32,644 nt of DNA from Kiritimatiellia bacterium (GTDB taxonomy: Bacteria > Verrucomicrobiota > Kiritimatiellia > RFP12 > UBA1067): positions 1 to 32,644 of the forward strand of contig JAFSTA010000226.1 in assembly GCA_017450695.1 (NCBI GenBank), read 5' to 3'. Position numbers and translations under genes: made by a program. The notes beneath the pieces were generated by a model, which made no database searches, was not told the origin of the DNA, and worked only from the letters and a program-made list of their open reading frames with translations. This document shows positions 14,371 through 22,309 of the stretch, piece by piece (within the stretch, counting starts at the first letter, position 1; each line of letters begins with the position of its first letter).

Positions 14371-15489
14371 ATGGAGACGCTAACAAGACGAGAGCTGATG
14401 TGCCAACTTGCCGGATGCGCATCTGTTGCGGCTCTTGCCGGATGCCGAACGGGCAAGGTAGAGGAGGAACCTGCCGTCCGAACTCCCATTTGGGGAAACC
14501 CGCGTGTGCGCGGCCCATTTCCCATTCTCTCTACCCCCTTCCTCGAATCGGGAGAGGTGGACTTCGACACGCTTGCCTCGGAGGCTCGGTTCGTTGATTT
14601 CTGCGAATGTTCCGGCATGGTCTGGCCACAATCGAACGACAGTTGCGAGTTCCTGACGAAGGAGGAAAAGAAGCAGGGGATGCGGATTTTAGCGGAGACG
14701 CTGAAAGGACGCGCCACGGCCCTTTGCCTCGGCGTACAGGGACGCGACACGAAGGAAATGCTGGAGTTCGCGGAACTTGCCGAAACGCTACGTCCGACCT
14801 GCATCATCTCGCGACCTCCCGACAACGGCCGGACGGAAGAAGACCTGCGCGCGTACTATCATGCGCTGACCAGCGTGTTTTCCCGTCCCGTGATTATCCA
14901 GACCAGCGGGGGAAGCGCGTACAAGGGAGTGGCGCCAAGCGTGAATCTGCTGGCAGAGCTGGCAACCGAATACCCCAAGATTTTCGGGTACGTCCAGGAG
15001 GAATCGGTCACGCGCAAAAACGGGAAGGTCACGGAGACCGTTGACCAACGAATTTCCCTGGAAGTCGCGAAGAAACCAACGATCAAGCGCGTGTTTAGCG
15101 CACAGGACGGTTGTTCCTGGCTCTATCAGGCAAGGCAACTGGGAACGGAAGGCCTGATTGTCGAACGCTGCGCCTACGCGGACCTGCTGGCGCGAATCTG
15201 GCAACTCCTCGAATCCCACGATTCGACCGGAAGCGTGGACGCGGCTTTTGCCGGATTTCTGCTGATGCAGAATCTAGAGAACGATTTGCCGGGCGGTGCG
15301 ACCGGTCAGCGCGGTTCTCACCTCTATGTCCTACAGTTGCGTGGCGTCTTCCGAAATCTCCTCAGGAGAAAGGCCCTGCCGACCGGCAAGCCTGATGCGT
15401 CGATCTTGACAGACGTCTCGTTGACCGAGGAACAGAAAACGGAAATCATCCGTCGCTTCCGTACGCTACAACCCTTTTTGAAGATCTGA
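14371..15489 (+). CDS. Exported DapA-fold lipoprotein without the expected catalytic Tyr and Lys
   Basis: 372 residues. The N-terminus TRRELMCQLAGCASVAALAGC combines a twin-arginine motif with a lipobox (LAGC, Cys25), so it should be an exported lipoprotein. The remainder follows the dihydrodipicolinate synthase/N-acetylneuraminate lyase fold: RGPFPILSTPFLESGEVDFDTL, GVQGRDTKEMLEFAELAE, RPVIIQTSGG, IFGYVQEES, LGTEGLIV. In catalytic members the strand 'PIILYN' holds Tyr and 'GIKEAS' holds the Schiff-base Lys; here these positions read Gln177 and Gln209. By eye both catalytic residues are missing, so an aldolase or lyase reaction is doubtful and a binding or altered role is possible. AGGAAAGG precedes ATG 14371. 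It lies 155 bases after kduI in the same direction. Confidence 0.7.
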   Translation: METLTRRELMCQLAGCASVAALAGCRTGKVEEEPAVRTPIWGNPRVRGPFPILSTPFLESGEVDFDTLASEARFVDFCECSGMVWPQSNDSCEFLTKEEKKQGMRILAETLKGRATALCLGVQGRDTKEMLEFAELAETLRPTCIISRPPDNGRTEEDLRAYYHALTSVFSRPVIIQTSGGSAYKGVAPSVNLLAELATEYPKIFGYVQEESVTRKNGKVTETVDQRISLEVAKKPTIKRVFSAQDGCSWLYQARQLGTEGLIVERCAYADLLARIWQLLESHDSTGSVDAAFAGFLLMQNLENDLPGGATGQRGSHLYVLQLRGVFRNLLRRKALPTGKPDASILTDVSLTEEQKTEIIRRFRTLQPFLKI

Positions 15490-15704
15490 CGGAAACCACG
15501 TTGCCTACAAGTTGGCAGGTTATTGCGGACGCGACGAAGCGTGTCTCCCATCGTGTGAGGCAAACAAAACTTACCCTCTTTCCATTCCCCACGAAAAGCG
15601 GACGGCAGGCTAACTACCTAACCTCGAACATATAGGCAAGAAAGTTTGCCACACAAAGCCAACAGCTGGTTGTCAAAAGCTCGAGAAGCGCATGATAACC
15701 GTTC

Positions 15705-15733
15705 TTGGCGAGCATCGAAAAATTTGCTATCAT
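15705..15733 (+). promoter_or_regulatory. Sigma70-like promoter of iorB-LUD
   Basis: TTGGCG (15705-15710), 17-base spacer, TATCAT (15728-15733). It lies inside an upstream open frame starting at 15692, which therefore cannot be the start of iorB. The rest of 15490-15704 holds only short repeat fragments. Confidence 0.55.
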
Positions 15734-15796
15734 GTTATTTTACGTTTCGGGGAAGTGGCGCAACGCTTGCTTTCCGAGTGCAAAGGAGAAGGGATT

Positions 15797-16390
15797 TTGA
15801 GTATGGAGACTTTCAATGTTTCGTTGGTCGGTGTCGGTGGACAAGGGATTCTGTTGACGAGCGACGTGTTGGCGAAGACTGCGGCGTTGGCGGGACTGGA
15901 TGTGAAGAAAAGCGAAATTCACGGCATGGCGCAACGTGGCGGCAGCGTGATCAGTCAGGTGCGTTTCGGAGACAGGGTCTTTTCTCCGATCATTGCGGAC
16001 GGGACGAGTGACCTGCTTGTTTCTTTTGAGCGGTTGGAAACCTTGCGTTGGCGGCATCTTCTCGCGCCGAATGGCAAGGTCGTGATGAATGACGTGAATA
16101 TGACCCCTGTGACCGTATCCACGGGACAGCAGCCTGCCATAGCGGATTTGGAAGAACGCCTGGTTCGTGAGTATCCGGATATGCTTCGCCTCAATGCGGA
16201 TGAAATCGCGTTGCAGTTGGGGAATCGCCGCTGCATGAACATGGTGCTGGCCGGTGCTCTCTCGACAGTCACGCCGTTTGCGCCGGAACTGTGGATCGAT
16301 GCGATCAAAGACCGCCTGGCCTCCAAAGCGAAACTCATCGACCTGAATGTCCGGGCTTTCGAGGCGGGACGCGCTGCGGTCGCCCGCTAG
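15797..16390 (+). CDS. iorB: Indolepyruvate/2-oxoacid:ferredoxin oxidoreductase gamma-type subunit (IorB-like)
   Basis: 197 residues of the pyruvate ferredoxin oxidoreductase gamma-domain type. Diagnostic text is NVSLVGVGGQGILLTSDVLA, KKSEIHGMAQRGGSVISQVRFG and SPIIADGTSDLLVSFE. In IorAB the large IorA subunit holds thiamine diphosphate and Fe-S clusters, and IorB completes the complex that oxidises aryl-pyruvates to acyl-CoA with ferredoxin. No iorA is present. Start: TTG 15797 lies 8 bases after GGAG, whereas ATG 15803 lies 14 bases after it; either is possible and TTG fits spacing better. The LUD gene follows after 21 bases, with its own AAGGAG site, so the two form an operon. Confidence 0.8.
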   Translation: MSMETFNVSLVGVGGQGILLTSDVLAKTAALAGLDVKKSEIHGMAQRGGSVISQVRFGDRVFSPIIADGTSDLLVSFERLETLRWRHLLAPNGKVVMNDVNMTPVTVSTGQQPAIADLEERLVREYPDMLRLNADEIALQLGNRRCMNMVLAGALSTVTPFAPELWIDAIKDRLASKAKLIDLNVRAFEAGRAAVAR

Positions 16391-16411
16391 GCAACGACAA
16401 GGAGCACCGTC

Positions 16412-17068
16412 ATGAAAAAATCGGAAGAGGAAGTTCTATCCTGGCTGGGCGAGAAACGTTGCCGTGCCGTCGTCGAGCACTTGCAGAGACGCCAGTTCAC
16501 AGCCGTTTACTGCGCGACTCGCCAAGAGGCGGTTGATTACGTTTTGGAACAGACCCGAGAGGCGGTTTCCGTCGGCTTCGGCGGCTCCTATACGATTGCC
16601 GGTCTCGGCGTGGAGCAGAAGCTGGCGGAACAGGGAAAGCGCATCCTGAATCACGGACATCCCGATCTCACCCCGGAAGAAAAGTTGCGCGTGCGGAATG
16701 CGGAATTAACCTGCGATCTGTTTCTCGCCAGTTCCAACGCGGTGACGATGGATGGCATCCTGGTGAACATCGACGGGGTGGGGAACCGCTGCGCCGCGAT
16801 GACCTGCGGGCCGAAAAAAGTGGTTCTCGTGATCGGACGCAACAAGATTGTCGATGGGACGATTCAGGACGCGATTGATCGTGTCAAGAACATCGCCTCG
16901 CCGCCCAACGCGATGCGCCTGGACAAAAAGACGCCTTGCGCGGAGACGGGGAGATGCATGGACTGCCAATCCCCGGACAGAATCTGTTGCGTCACGACAA
17001 TCCTCGAACGGAAACCACGCACCTCCGATTTCCATGTGGTCATGCTCAATGACGACATCGGTTTCTAG
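16412..17068 (+). CDS. LUD-domain (DUF162, lactate-utilisation type) protein
   Basis: 218 residues. The LUD fold (as in LutC/YkgG) is recognisable from SVGFGGSYTIAGLG at about 58, LTCDLFLASSNAVTMDGILVNIDGVGNR at about 112 and GPKKVVLVIGRNKIV at about 145. The C-terminal tail PCAETGRCMDCQSPDRICC holds five cysteines, a pattern shared with LUD relatives from anaerobes and suited to a metal or Fe-S site. LUD proteins take part in lactate or related 2-hydroxyacid oxidation, but this single-domain form lacks LutA and LutB partners here. Placement behind iorB suggests linked 2-oxoacid metabolism. Its stop TAG overlaps the start of a CTGAGAGGCTGAGAAG repeat. Confidence 0.8.
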   Translation: MKKSEEEVLSWLGEKRCRAVVEHLQRRQFTAVYCATRQEAVDYVLEQTREAVSVGFGGSYTIAGLGVEQKLAEQGKRILNHGHPDLTPEEKLRVRNAELTCDLFLASSNAVTMDGILVNIDGVGNRCAAMTCGPKKVVLVIGRNKIVDGTIQDAIDRVKNIASPPNAMRLDKKTPCAETGRCMDCQSPDRICCVTTILERKPRTSDFHVVMLNDDIGF

Positions 17069-17087
17069 CTGAGAGGCTGAGAAGAAG
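17066..17087 (+). repeat. Tail of the CTGAGAGGCTGAGAAG element overlapping the LUD stop codon
   Basis: TAGCTGAGAGGCTGAGAAG begins inside the stop codon; the GGCGC hairpin part is missing. This is the third gene in the window whose stop coincides with or touches this element. Confidence 0.7.
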
Positions 17088-17184
17088 GGACGCTCTCGAA
17101 ATCGCAAAAATAGTTGTGGGGGACGCGCCCTGTCGCGCCTGCCCGCAATGCTTAGCCTGTGACCGCGCGCGTCTCCCGCCGTCT

Positions 17185-17805
17185 TCACGGTTTTCGCGCG
17201 CTGAGGCAGACTTTCCCGGAACGGGAGATGTGCGAAGTGATTTCGACGAATCTGCTTTCGTTGAGAAACCCTTTGAGTTGTTCCACCGTATAGACACGCA
17301 TCCCCTCGATGGTATCCGTGTACTTTTTGCAGGCGATCGGATCGCAACTGTCGCAACAAATCACGAACAATCCGCCAGAACGCAGAACCCGCCAAACCTC
17401 GCCGAAATCGTGGGCAAGGTCCGGCCAAAAATAGATGGTTTCACAGGCGGTGACCAGATCGAAGCTGTGATCCCGGTATGGGATGGCCGAAACGCTCGCT
17501 TCCAGAACTTGAACACGTCCAGCTTTGACTGCCTTACGGTTGTACCGAAGCGATTGCTTCACGCTCAAAGGCGAGTGGTCAATCCCGTAAACCAACGCGC
17601 GGGGCGACCGTCTCAACAAGAAATCGATCAGGAATCCCCCGCCGCACCCGATGTCCAACACGACGCCATCCTCCGGAACCATGAAATACTGCGCCGCGAA
17701 TTCCTGCAACGCGCGGTGATGGTTGTTCATCATGCGCAAGGCGAGTCTGGCTCCCCACCAAAGACCCGGTTTTCTGAAATTCTGTTTCCACTTTTCCCAA
17801 ATCAT
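17185..17805 (-). CDS. Class I SAM-dependent methyltransferase
   Basis: 206 residues. The SAM-binding motif VVLDIGCGGGFLIDFL lies near residue 48, the acidic ribose-binding strand YGIDHSP near 74, and the Methyltransf_11/UbiE-type motif DHSFDLVTACETIYFW near 112, followed by EVWRVLRSGGLFVICC. No membrane segment is seen; the first 40 residues (WEKWKQNFRKPGLWWGARLALRMMNNHH) resemble the N-terminus of small stand-alone methyltransferases in anaerobes. The substrate is unknown. AAGGA lies 9 bases before ATG 17805. It converges with the LUD gene and has no operon partner. Confidence 0.85.
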   Translation of the reverse strand: MIWEKWKQNFRKPGLWWGARLALRMMNNHHRALQEFAAQYFMVPEDGVVLDIGCGGGFLIDFLLRRSPRALVYGIDHSPLSVKQSLRYNRKAVKAGRVQVLEASVSAIPYRDHSFDLVTACETIYFWPDLAHDFGEVWRVLRSGGLFVICCDSCDPIACKKYTDTIEGMRVYTVEQLKGFLNESRFVEITSHISRSGKVCLSARKP

Positions 17806-17907
17806 CGTATTCGTCCTTCCAAACGCCTTTCACGATACCAAAATCCGAAGTGGGTGAAAAGTGTGGATTGCCGCTTCTTGCCGTTCGTGTGGCAACAGAA
17901 CAGAATG

Positions 17908-17927
17908 AAGCGGCAGGAGTGCCGCTT
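17908..17927. repeat. AAGCGGCA / TGCCGCTT hairpin
   Basis: AAGCGGCA, loop GGAG, TGCCGCTT, then TCCCGAA. It has the same loop type as 3049-3068 (AGAG) with a paired base change in the stem. It lies in the gene-free stretch 17806-18643, which is made of repeats. Confidence 0.8.
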
Positions 17928-17983
17928 TCCCGAACGTCTCGCTCAGAGCTCGGAACTTATGGGCAAGCCGGGTAAGCATTACG

Positions 17984-18001
17984 GACGCGACGGGGCGCGT
18001 C
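17984..18001. repeat. GACGCG / CGCGTC palindrome
   Basis: GACGCGACGGGGCGCGTC followed by CCTCCC. An identical unit is at 18590-18607, and the reverse is at 32299-32316. Arms are GACGCG and CGCGTC with loop ACGGGG; other copies read GGTCGCG and CGCGACC, which is a coordinated change of both arms. Confidence 0.8.
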
Positions 18002-18004
18002 CCT

Positions 18005-18197
18005 CCCGATCTCTTCGCCTCCCTTTAAAGGAAACTACGGACGTACACGGACAGGCATCGCTAACGCTCGCCTTGGTCTTGAAGTGCGCAAGCGTAAGCG
18101 CGGCGCGACCGTGTTGGTCGGTGGTTCGTTTCGTTAACCGAAGACAACCCTTGTGTCGTCCTTGTTGTCCTTGTTGTCGTTTTTATCTCTCGCAGAG
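18005..18197 (+). repeat. 193-bp direct repeat, copy A (contains a MITE-like element)
   Basis: It matches 18310-18502 over 193 bases with no gaps and four substitutions, at a spacing of 305. It contains one full MITE-like element (18034-18127), in reverse orientation to those at 8519-8850, followed by TTGTGTCGTCCTTGTTGTCC-type text. The boundaries are sharp: CCCGATCTC on the left and CGCAGAG on the right. Confidence 0.9.
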
Positions 18198-18309
18198 ACG
18201 CAGGGCGTGATGCCCCATACCTTTGTGCCCTTTGTGTTCTTTGTGGCTAAAACAAACGGATGGATTCGCGGCTACGCCGCTCACGGGAGGAACGAACGGG
18301 AGGGTCGCG

Positions 18310-18502
18310 CCCGATCTCTTCGCCTCCCTTTAAAGGAAACCACGGACATACACGGACAGGCATCGCTAACGCTCGCCTTGGTCTTGAAGTGCGCAAGCGT
18401 AAGCGCGGCGTGTCCGTGTTGGTCGGTGGTTCGTTTCGTTAACCGAAGACAACCCTTGTGTCGTCCTTGTTGTCCTTGTTGTCGTTTTTATCTCTCGCAG
18501 AG
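18310..18502 (+). repeat. 193-bp direct repeat, copy B
   Basis: Second copy of 18005-18197. Substitutions relative to copy A lie in the MITE-like ends (ACTACGGACG vs ACCACGGACA) and near GGCGTGTCCG vs GGCGCGACCG. The palindrome at 18590-18607 follows. Confidence 0.9.
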
Positions 18503-18643
18503 GCGCGGAGACACGGAGGAAAGGGCGGGAGGGTCGCGCCCCGCCGCGCCCCGTCCATCGATCTGAGGTTCATGTCCACGCGGGGAACGGACGCGACGGG
18601 GCGCGTCCCTCCCTTTTGCGGCTTCGTGAAGGAAACCTCCTCC

Positions 18644-20488
18644 CTACTGCTTCCCTTCCGGGGAGGACACTTTCACGAGCGGCTGGGACAAGACGGCAAG
18701 GTCTTTTTCATCCAAGAGAAAGAGAAGTTCGATTCCTCTGGTCATGGCGTACCGTTTTCCGAATCCGGTCGATTTCCCGATCAGGATGGTTTTCCGTATG
18801 GCGTCCGAGGTATCGACATCGAGATTCAGTTCCAGCCACGGTTCTCGGAAACCGTAGGAGGCAAGATCCTCCAGCGAGATGTTCAACTTCTCAATGCGGG
18901 CGGCTTTGAGCGCGGTCAGCAGAGTACCGAGCGCGGCAACCGCGTCCGTATCAATCGTCCCCGCCGGCTTGACGGAAAGCCAGGGCGCTTTCGTATCTTT
19001 CCGCTCGATGATTTGTTCCTCTCCGCCCTGACGTTTTTGCGTGATTCGACGCAGGCTCGTTGGCGACAGGGAAAGCATGGTTTTGTCATGGAGTGAAAGA
19101 AGTCCCGTCATGCTGACCAGTTGCGGCGGCATGTTGGAAACAGCGATGCCGTAACGGGTTGACGTGTGTTCCATGCGGATTCGGTAGGTTTTCTGGGCGA
19201 TGTCGTTGTACGCGATCTCCAGCCGTTTCTTTTCGTTCGGGAAAGTCAGCTCGACGATGCTGACAGGTTGGAAGCGCTGCTCTTTTTCCCGCGCCTCTTC
19301 CACCGCCTCCTGAAGCGGCGCGACGGGCAGGTTGATCAGCGAGTTCGCCAGTTCATGGGCGGTCGCCTGATCGGCGAGATCGCTGACGGGGGACTCCAGC
19401 CGCCATTGCCGGTTGGTCTGCACCAAAATAAAACGGTTCTCTCCCATCTGAATCAGCAACCGCTGGATTCGCTCGGGCGGCTGGTGGAAGAGCCTCGTGT
19501 CCTGCAGGTTCTCCGGACGGATTTGGAAGGCCGTGACGACATCGTTCGAGACCAGCCCGATCGATTCGCCGTCGAAGAGTTGAACGTACGAGAGGGCGGC
19601 ATCATCTGGGCTGGCTTTCCCGAAAGTCAGTTGCAGAGGTTTTTCCTGGACGCCAGTTGATACCTGCAGCTGTGTTCCTGACTCCTCGTCCAGTCCGTAC
19701 AGGACCAATTTGCTTTTGAAGAGCGACTCTGAACGAATGACATCCATCACATTCGAGATATCAGGCCAGACGAATCGCGTAACCCGATTGGTGCAGAGGA
19801 TCTGAAGCAGTTTCGAAACCGCCTGTTCGTCGGCGGGCGCCGGTTCCGGTTGAACGAACCCCCAGCCGGATACGTTCTTCACCAGTTTCATGAATGGCTT
19901 TCCCGGAGAACGGATCGAAAGCGCCGTGATCTGCGAAGCATCTTTGGGAAAGATTTGGTAGGAACGGATTTCATTCACATGCTGCGGGATTCTCTGGAGG
20001 AGACCGGAGGAAACTGTAAGAACCCGATCCTCACCGTCCCTGCGCAGATACAATTCCTTGCCCATCGGGGAGACTGCCCCCACCTCCAGGCCAATCCGGT
20101 TCCCGCGTCCTTCCAGCGTAATCTTCGTGCAAGGTGGATTCAATCCGAGCTGCCGCAGGGAGAGATCGCGTTTAACCAGATCGGGAAAGGAGACGGAATC
20201 GGAAACACGGCTTTTTTCCAGCGCATCGAGGAATTTCTGCACGGCGCCCTGATTGACCTCCGCAGAGAAGGGAGCCGTGATGATCCAGTGATCGTCCTGC
20301 CGAACGAGTCCGATGTGAACGCGTTCGTTGTCGATGGTAATGTGCTCAATGTCGGTCAGCGGTTGCTCGACAAGCTGCTGGTTGGAATCCGTCGCGGTGA
20401 GCGCGGCGGGGGAACGCAGCAGATACAGCGCGAGAAGCGTCAGGCAGATACCGCAGAGCAGGAAGAGAAGCGTGCGTCGATTTCCCAT
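18644..20488 (-). CDS. DUF4340-domain membrane-anchored protein
   Basis: 614 residues. A short cytoplasmic N-terminus is followed by one membrane anchor (LLFLLCGICLTLLALYLLRS), and the remainder is outside. The first part reads IEHITIDNERVHIGLVRQDDHWIIT...ADEQAVSKLLQIL, and related blocks recur (NRFILVQTNRQWRLESPVSDLADQATAHELANSLINL near 340 and APWLSVKPAGTIDTDAVAALGTLLTAL near 530), the repeated unit of DUF4340. These proteins usually stand at the end of GldG-type ABC transporter operons. Here the gene starts one base after the stop of the gldG-like gene. No ABC ATPase or permease accompanies the pair. Family function is not established. Confidence 0.85.
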   Translation of the reverse strand: MGNRRTLLFLLCGICLTLLALYLLRSPAALTATDSNQQLVEQPLTDIEHITIDNERVHIGLVRQDDHWIITAPFSAEVNQGAVQKFLDALEKSRVSDSVSFPDLVKRDLSLRQLGLNPPCTKITLEGRGNRIGLEVGAVSPMGKELYLRRDGEDRVLTVSSGLLQRIPQHVNEIRSYQIFPKDASQITALSIRSPGKPFMKLVKNVSGWGFVQPEPAPADEQAVSKLLQILCTNRVTRFVWPDISNVMDVIRSESLFKSKLVLYGLDEESGTQLQVSTGVQEKPLQLTFGKASPDDAALSYVQLFDGESIGLVSNDVVTAFQIRPENLQDTRLFHQPPERIQRLLIQMGENRFILVQTNRQWRLESPVSDLADQATAHELANSLINLPVAPLQEAVEEAREKEQRFQPVSIVELTFPNEKKRLEIAYNDIAQKTYRIRMEHTSTRYGIAVSNMPPQLVSMTGLLSLHDKTMLSLSPTSLRRITQKRQGGEEQIIERKDTKAPWLSVKPAGTIDTDAVAALGTLLTALKAARIEKLNISLEDLASYGFREPWLELNLDVDTSDAIRKTILIGKSTGFGKRYAMTRGIELLFLLDEKDLAVLSQPLVKVSSPEGKQ

Positions 20489-20489
20489 G

Positions 20490-21992
20490 TCAGAAATTCC
20501 GTTTGAGTGCCCCGAGGAAAAAGAAGAAAAGGATCGCTGCGGGAATCCCGGCTACGGCGATCAATTTCAGGAGAATCCATTGCTTTCTCGTCATCCCAGT
20601 AACGAGAGTTGCGTCTCCGCCCTGCGAAGGTGCCGTGCTGGTATCGATTCCCGCCAGCCAGGTTACGGCATTGAGGAAGAAGTCACGATTGGCATTGGCG
20701 CGCGTGGCGAGCGCACCGTTCATCACGAAATCCGTTTCGCCGATGACACAAAGGCGCGTGGGCTTGAAGACGATGTCGTGAGACATCTTTTCTCCGCGTT
20801 CGACGGCAATGGCGACCGCCACAGGACCGGGCTTGTCGTTTGCCGGATCAAACGTGTACGGACGGACGTCAGGCTGCGATTCTCCCCACCCGTCTTGGGA
20901 GGAGCTCGCCAGAATACTCACGGTCGGCTTATCCGGGCTGTTGTCGTCCAGAGAGGCCACCTCCAGACAACGCGGCGTTCCGAAGATGACCGCCGCGTTT
21001 TCGAGATTGCGCGAGATCACATGGTCGCCGAAATTCGAAATCACGATGTCACCGCCCGTCAAGGTACGCGGTCCGACCGCGACCAGCGGAGAAACGCGAA
21101 TTCCCCAGCTGGCGAAAAACTTCGCGAAGTCCGGCGGAGTAACGGGGGACAACAGGCAGAGCATCCTGCCGCCACGCAGAAGATAAATCTGAAGCAACTC
21201 AAATTCCTCTTTCGCAAGCGGCTTGCGCGGTCCCGCGACAATCAGGATATGGCAGTCTGTCGGAATCGCCTTTAATCCGGGCAACTGCAACGGACGGATT
21301 TCAAAACCGTCTCGAGTCAGTTCCCGCGCGATGTCCGAGAATCCGTAACGCTCGTCATAGTTGTCGTACTTGACCTCACCGTGTCCGTCCAGCCAGTAGA
21401 TGACGGACTTCTCGAAGGGAAGCCCCAGCCTTGCGATGGCGGAGGCGCAGATCGTCTCCCCTCGAAAGACGCCGAGTTCGTTCCGGTCATATTCCTTTTC
21501 GGAGCCGTCCGTCCGCAGGTGGGATCGGGCGGCCAGCATCTCGTCCAGCGTCACCGTGACGGTACGGTGCTTTTGTTCGAAGACCAGTGAGTTTTCCGGT
21601 ATCTTCAACGCCGCCAGTTTCCCCGCCCTCGCTAAATCCCAGCGGGGATCGACATAGTCGATTTCCAAGTCCGCCCCCGCGACCGCACGCGACGCTTGCT
21701 GAAAGCCGCGCAGAAGGCGCGAGATCGGACGAAAGAGGAGATGGCCCCGGTCGAAGAAACAGGTAATGCGGATAGAACCTTGCGTATTCGCAAGAATTCC
21801 CCGCGTCCGTTCGGAAACCTGCTGCACATGGTCAACCGACGATTCCCAAGAAAAATCCAATCGTGCCGCCAACACCATCAACAGAATCGTCAGGATTCCG
21901 CCGAGGGCGATGGACAACAATGCTGTGAACCGCAAGGTCCGCTTGCCGGAAGAAGGAACTTTCGACTCTTCACGCTCTGTATCCTTAACCAT
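20490..21992 (-). CDS. GldG-family (ABC-type uncharacterised transport) membrane protein
   Basis: 500 residues. The N-terminal helix LRFTALLSIALGGILTILLMVLAARLDFSW and the C-terminal helix WILLKLIAVAGIPAAILFFFFLGAL enclose a large extracytoplasmic region. Inside are the GldG-type segments LEIDYVDPRWD, a GETICASAIARL stretch, VIYWLDGHGEV and HILIVAGPRKPLAKEEFELLQIYLLRGGRMLCLL. In gliding bacteria GldG works with GldA and GldF; in other phyla homologues join a DUF4340 protein. Neither partner transporter protein is in the window. No ribosome site precedes ATG 21992, and the -10 box ends 6 bases before it, so the mRNA is probably leaderless. It is cotranscribed with DUF4340. Confidence 0.85.
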   Translation of the reverse strand: MVKDTEREESKVPSSGKRTLRFTALLSIALGGILTILLMVLAARLDFSWESSVDHVQQVSERTRGILANTQGSIRITCFFDRGHLLFRPISRLLRGFQQASRAVAGADLEIDYVDPRWDLARAGKLAALKIPENSLVFEQKHRTVTVTLDEMLAARSHLRTDGSEKEYDRNELGVFRGETICASAIARLGLPFEKSVIYWLDGHGEVKYDNYDERYGFSDIARELTRDGFEIRPLQLPGLKAIPTDCHILIVAGPRKPLAKEEFELLQIYLLRGGRMLCLLSPVTPPDFAKFFASWGIRVSPLVAVGPRTLTGGDIVISNFGDHVISRNLENAAVIFGTPRCLEVASLDDNSPDKPTVSILASSSQDGWGESQPDVRPYTFDPANDKPGPVAVAIAVERGEKMSHDIVFKPTRLCVIGETDFVMNGALATRANANRDFFLNAVTWLAGIDTSTAPSQGGDATLVTGMTRKQWILLKLIAVAGIPAAILFFFFLGALKRNF

Positions 21993-21998
21993 AGTTTC

Positions 21999-22027
21999 AG
22001 TATAGCGGATTCAAACGCATCTGTCCA
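21999..22027 (-). promoter_or_regulatory. Promoter for a leaderless gldG-like transcript
   Basis: Minus strand: TGGACA (22027..22022), 17-base spacer, TATACT (22004..21999), then six bases and ATG. Transcription would start at or within a base or two of the ATG. Confidence 0.65.
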
Positions 22028-22058
22028 TGTTGCTCTTTCAACAAAAAGTGGGACGGAT

Positions 22059-22144
22059 GGTTGGGTGGTTACGTGGTTGGGTGGTTCGGTGGTTGGGTGG
22101 TTCGGTGGTTAGGTAGTTAGGTGGTTTGGTAGTTGGGTGGTTGG
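22059..22144 (+). repeat. G-rich octamer array, copy 3
   Basis: About eleven units of GGTTGGGT, GGTTCGGT, GGTTAGGT or GGTTTGGT. The array starts 32 bases upstream of the gldG-like -35 box. Confidence 0.85.
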
Positions 22145-22145
22145 A

Positions 22146-22168
22146 GGCGCTACGCGCCAGCTGAGAAG
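22146..22168 (+). repeat. GGCGC hairpin element, shortened
   Basis: GGCGC, loop TAC, GCGCC, then AGCTGAGAAG with one CTGAGAGG unit missing. It sits between the octamer array and the ATCGATAG element. Confidence 0.75.
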
Positions 22169-22169
22169 C

Positions 22170-22227
22170 GGGGCAATAGTGAATAATCGATAGCTATCGA
22201 AGGCTATCGACTGCAATCGATTGCCCC
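22170..22227. repeat. Closed inverted repeat containing the GAATAATCGATAG element
   Basis: GGGGCAAT (22170-22177) and ATTGCCCC (22220-22227) are perfect complements. Inside are GAATAATCGATAG and alternating CTATCGA motifs. A similar element without the closing arms is at 14299-14332. Confidence 0.7.
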
Positions 22228-22309
22228 GCCAACCCACTACCCGCTTCTAGCTTCGCTTGAAATTGAAAGCCCGCAGGGCAATTGAACCATTTCAAGGCCG
22301 AAGGCCGAT

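Noticed and set aside
15692-15796. Upstream extension of iorB
   Set aside because: It contains the likely promoter (15705-15733) and the family homology starts at NVSLVGVGGQG, so the start is at 15797 or 15803.
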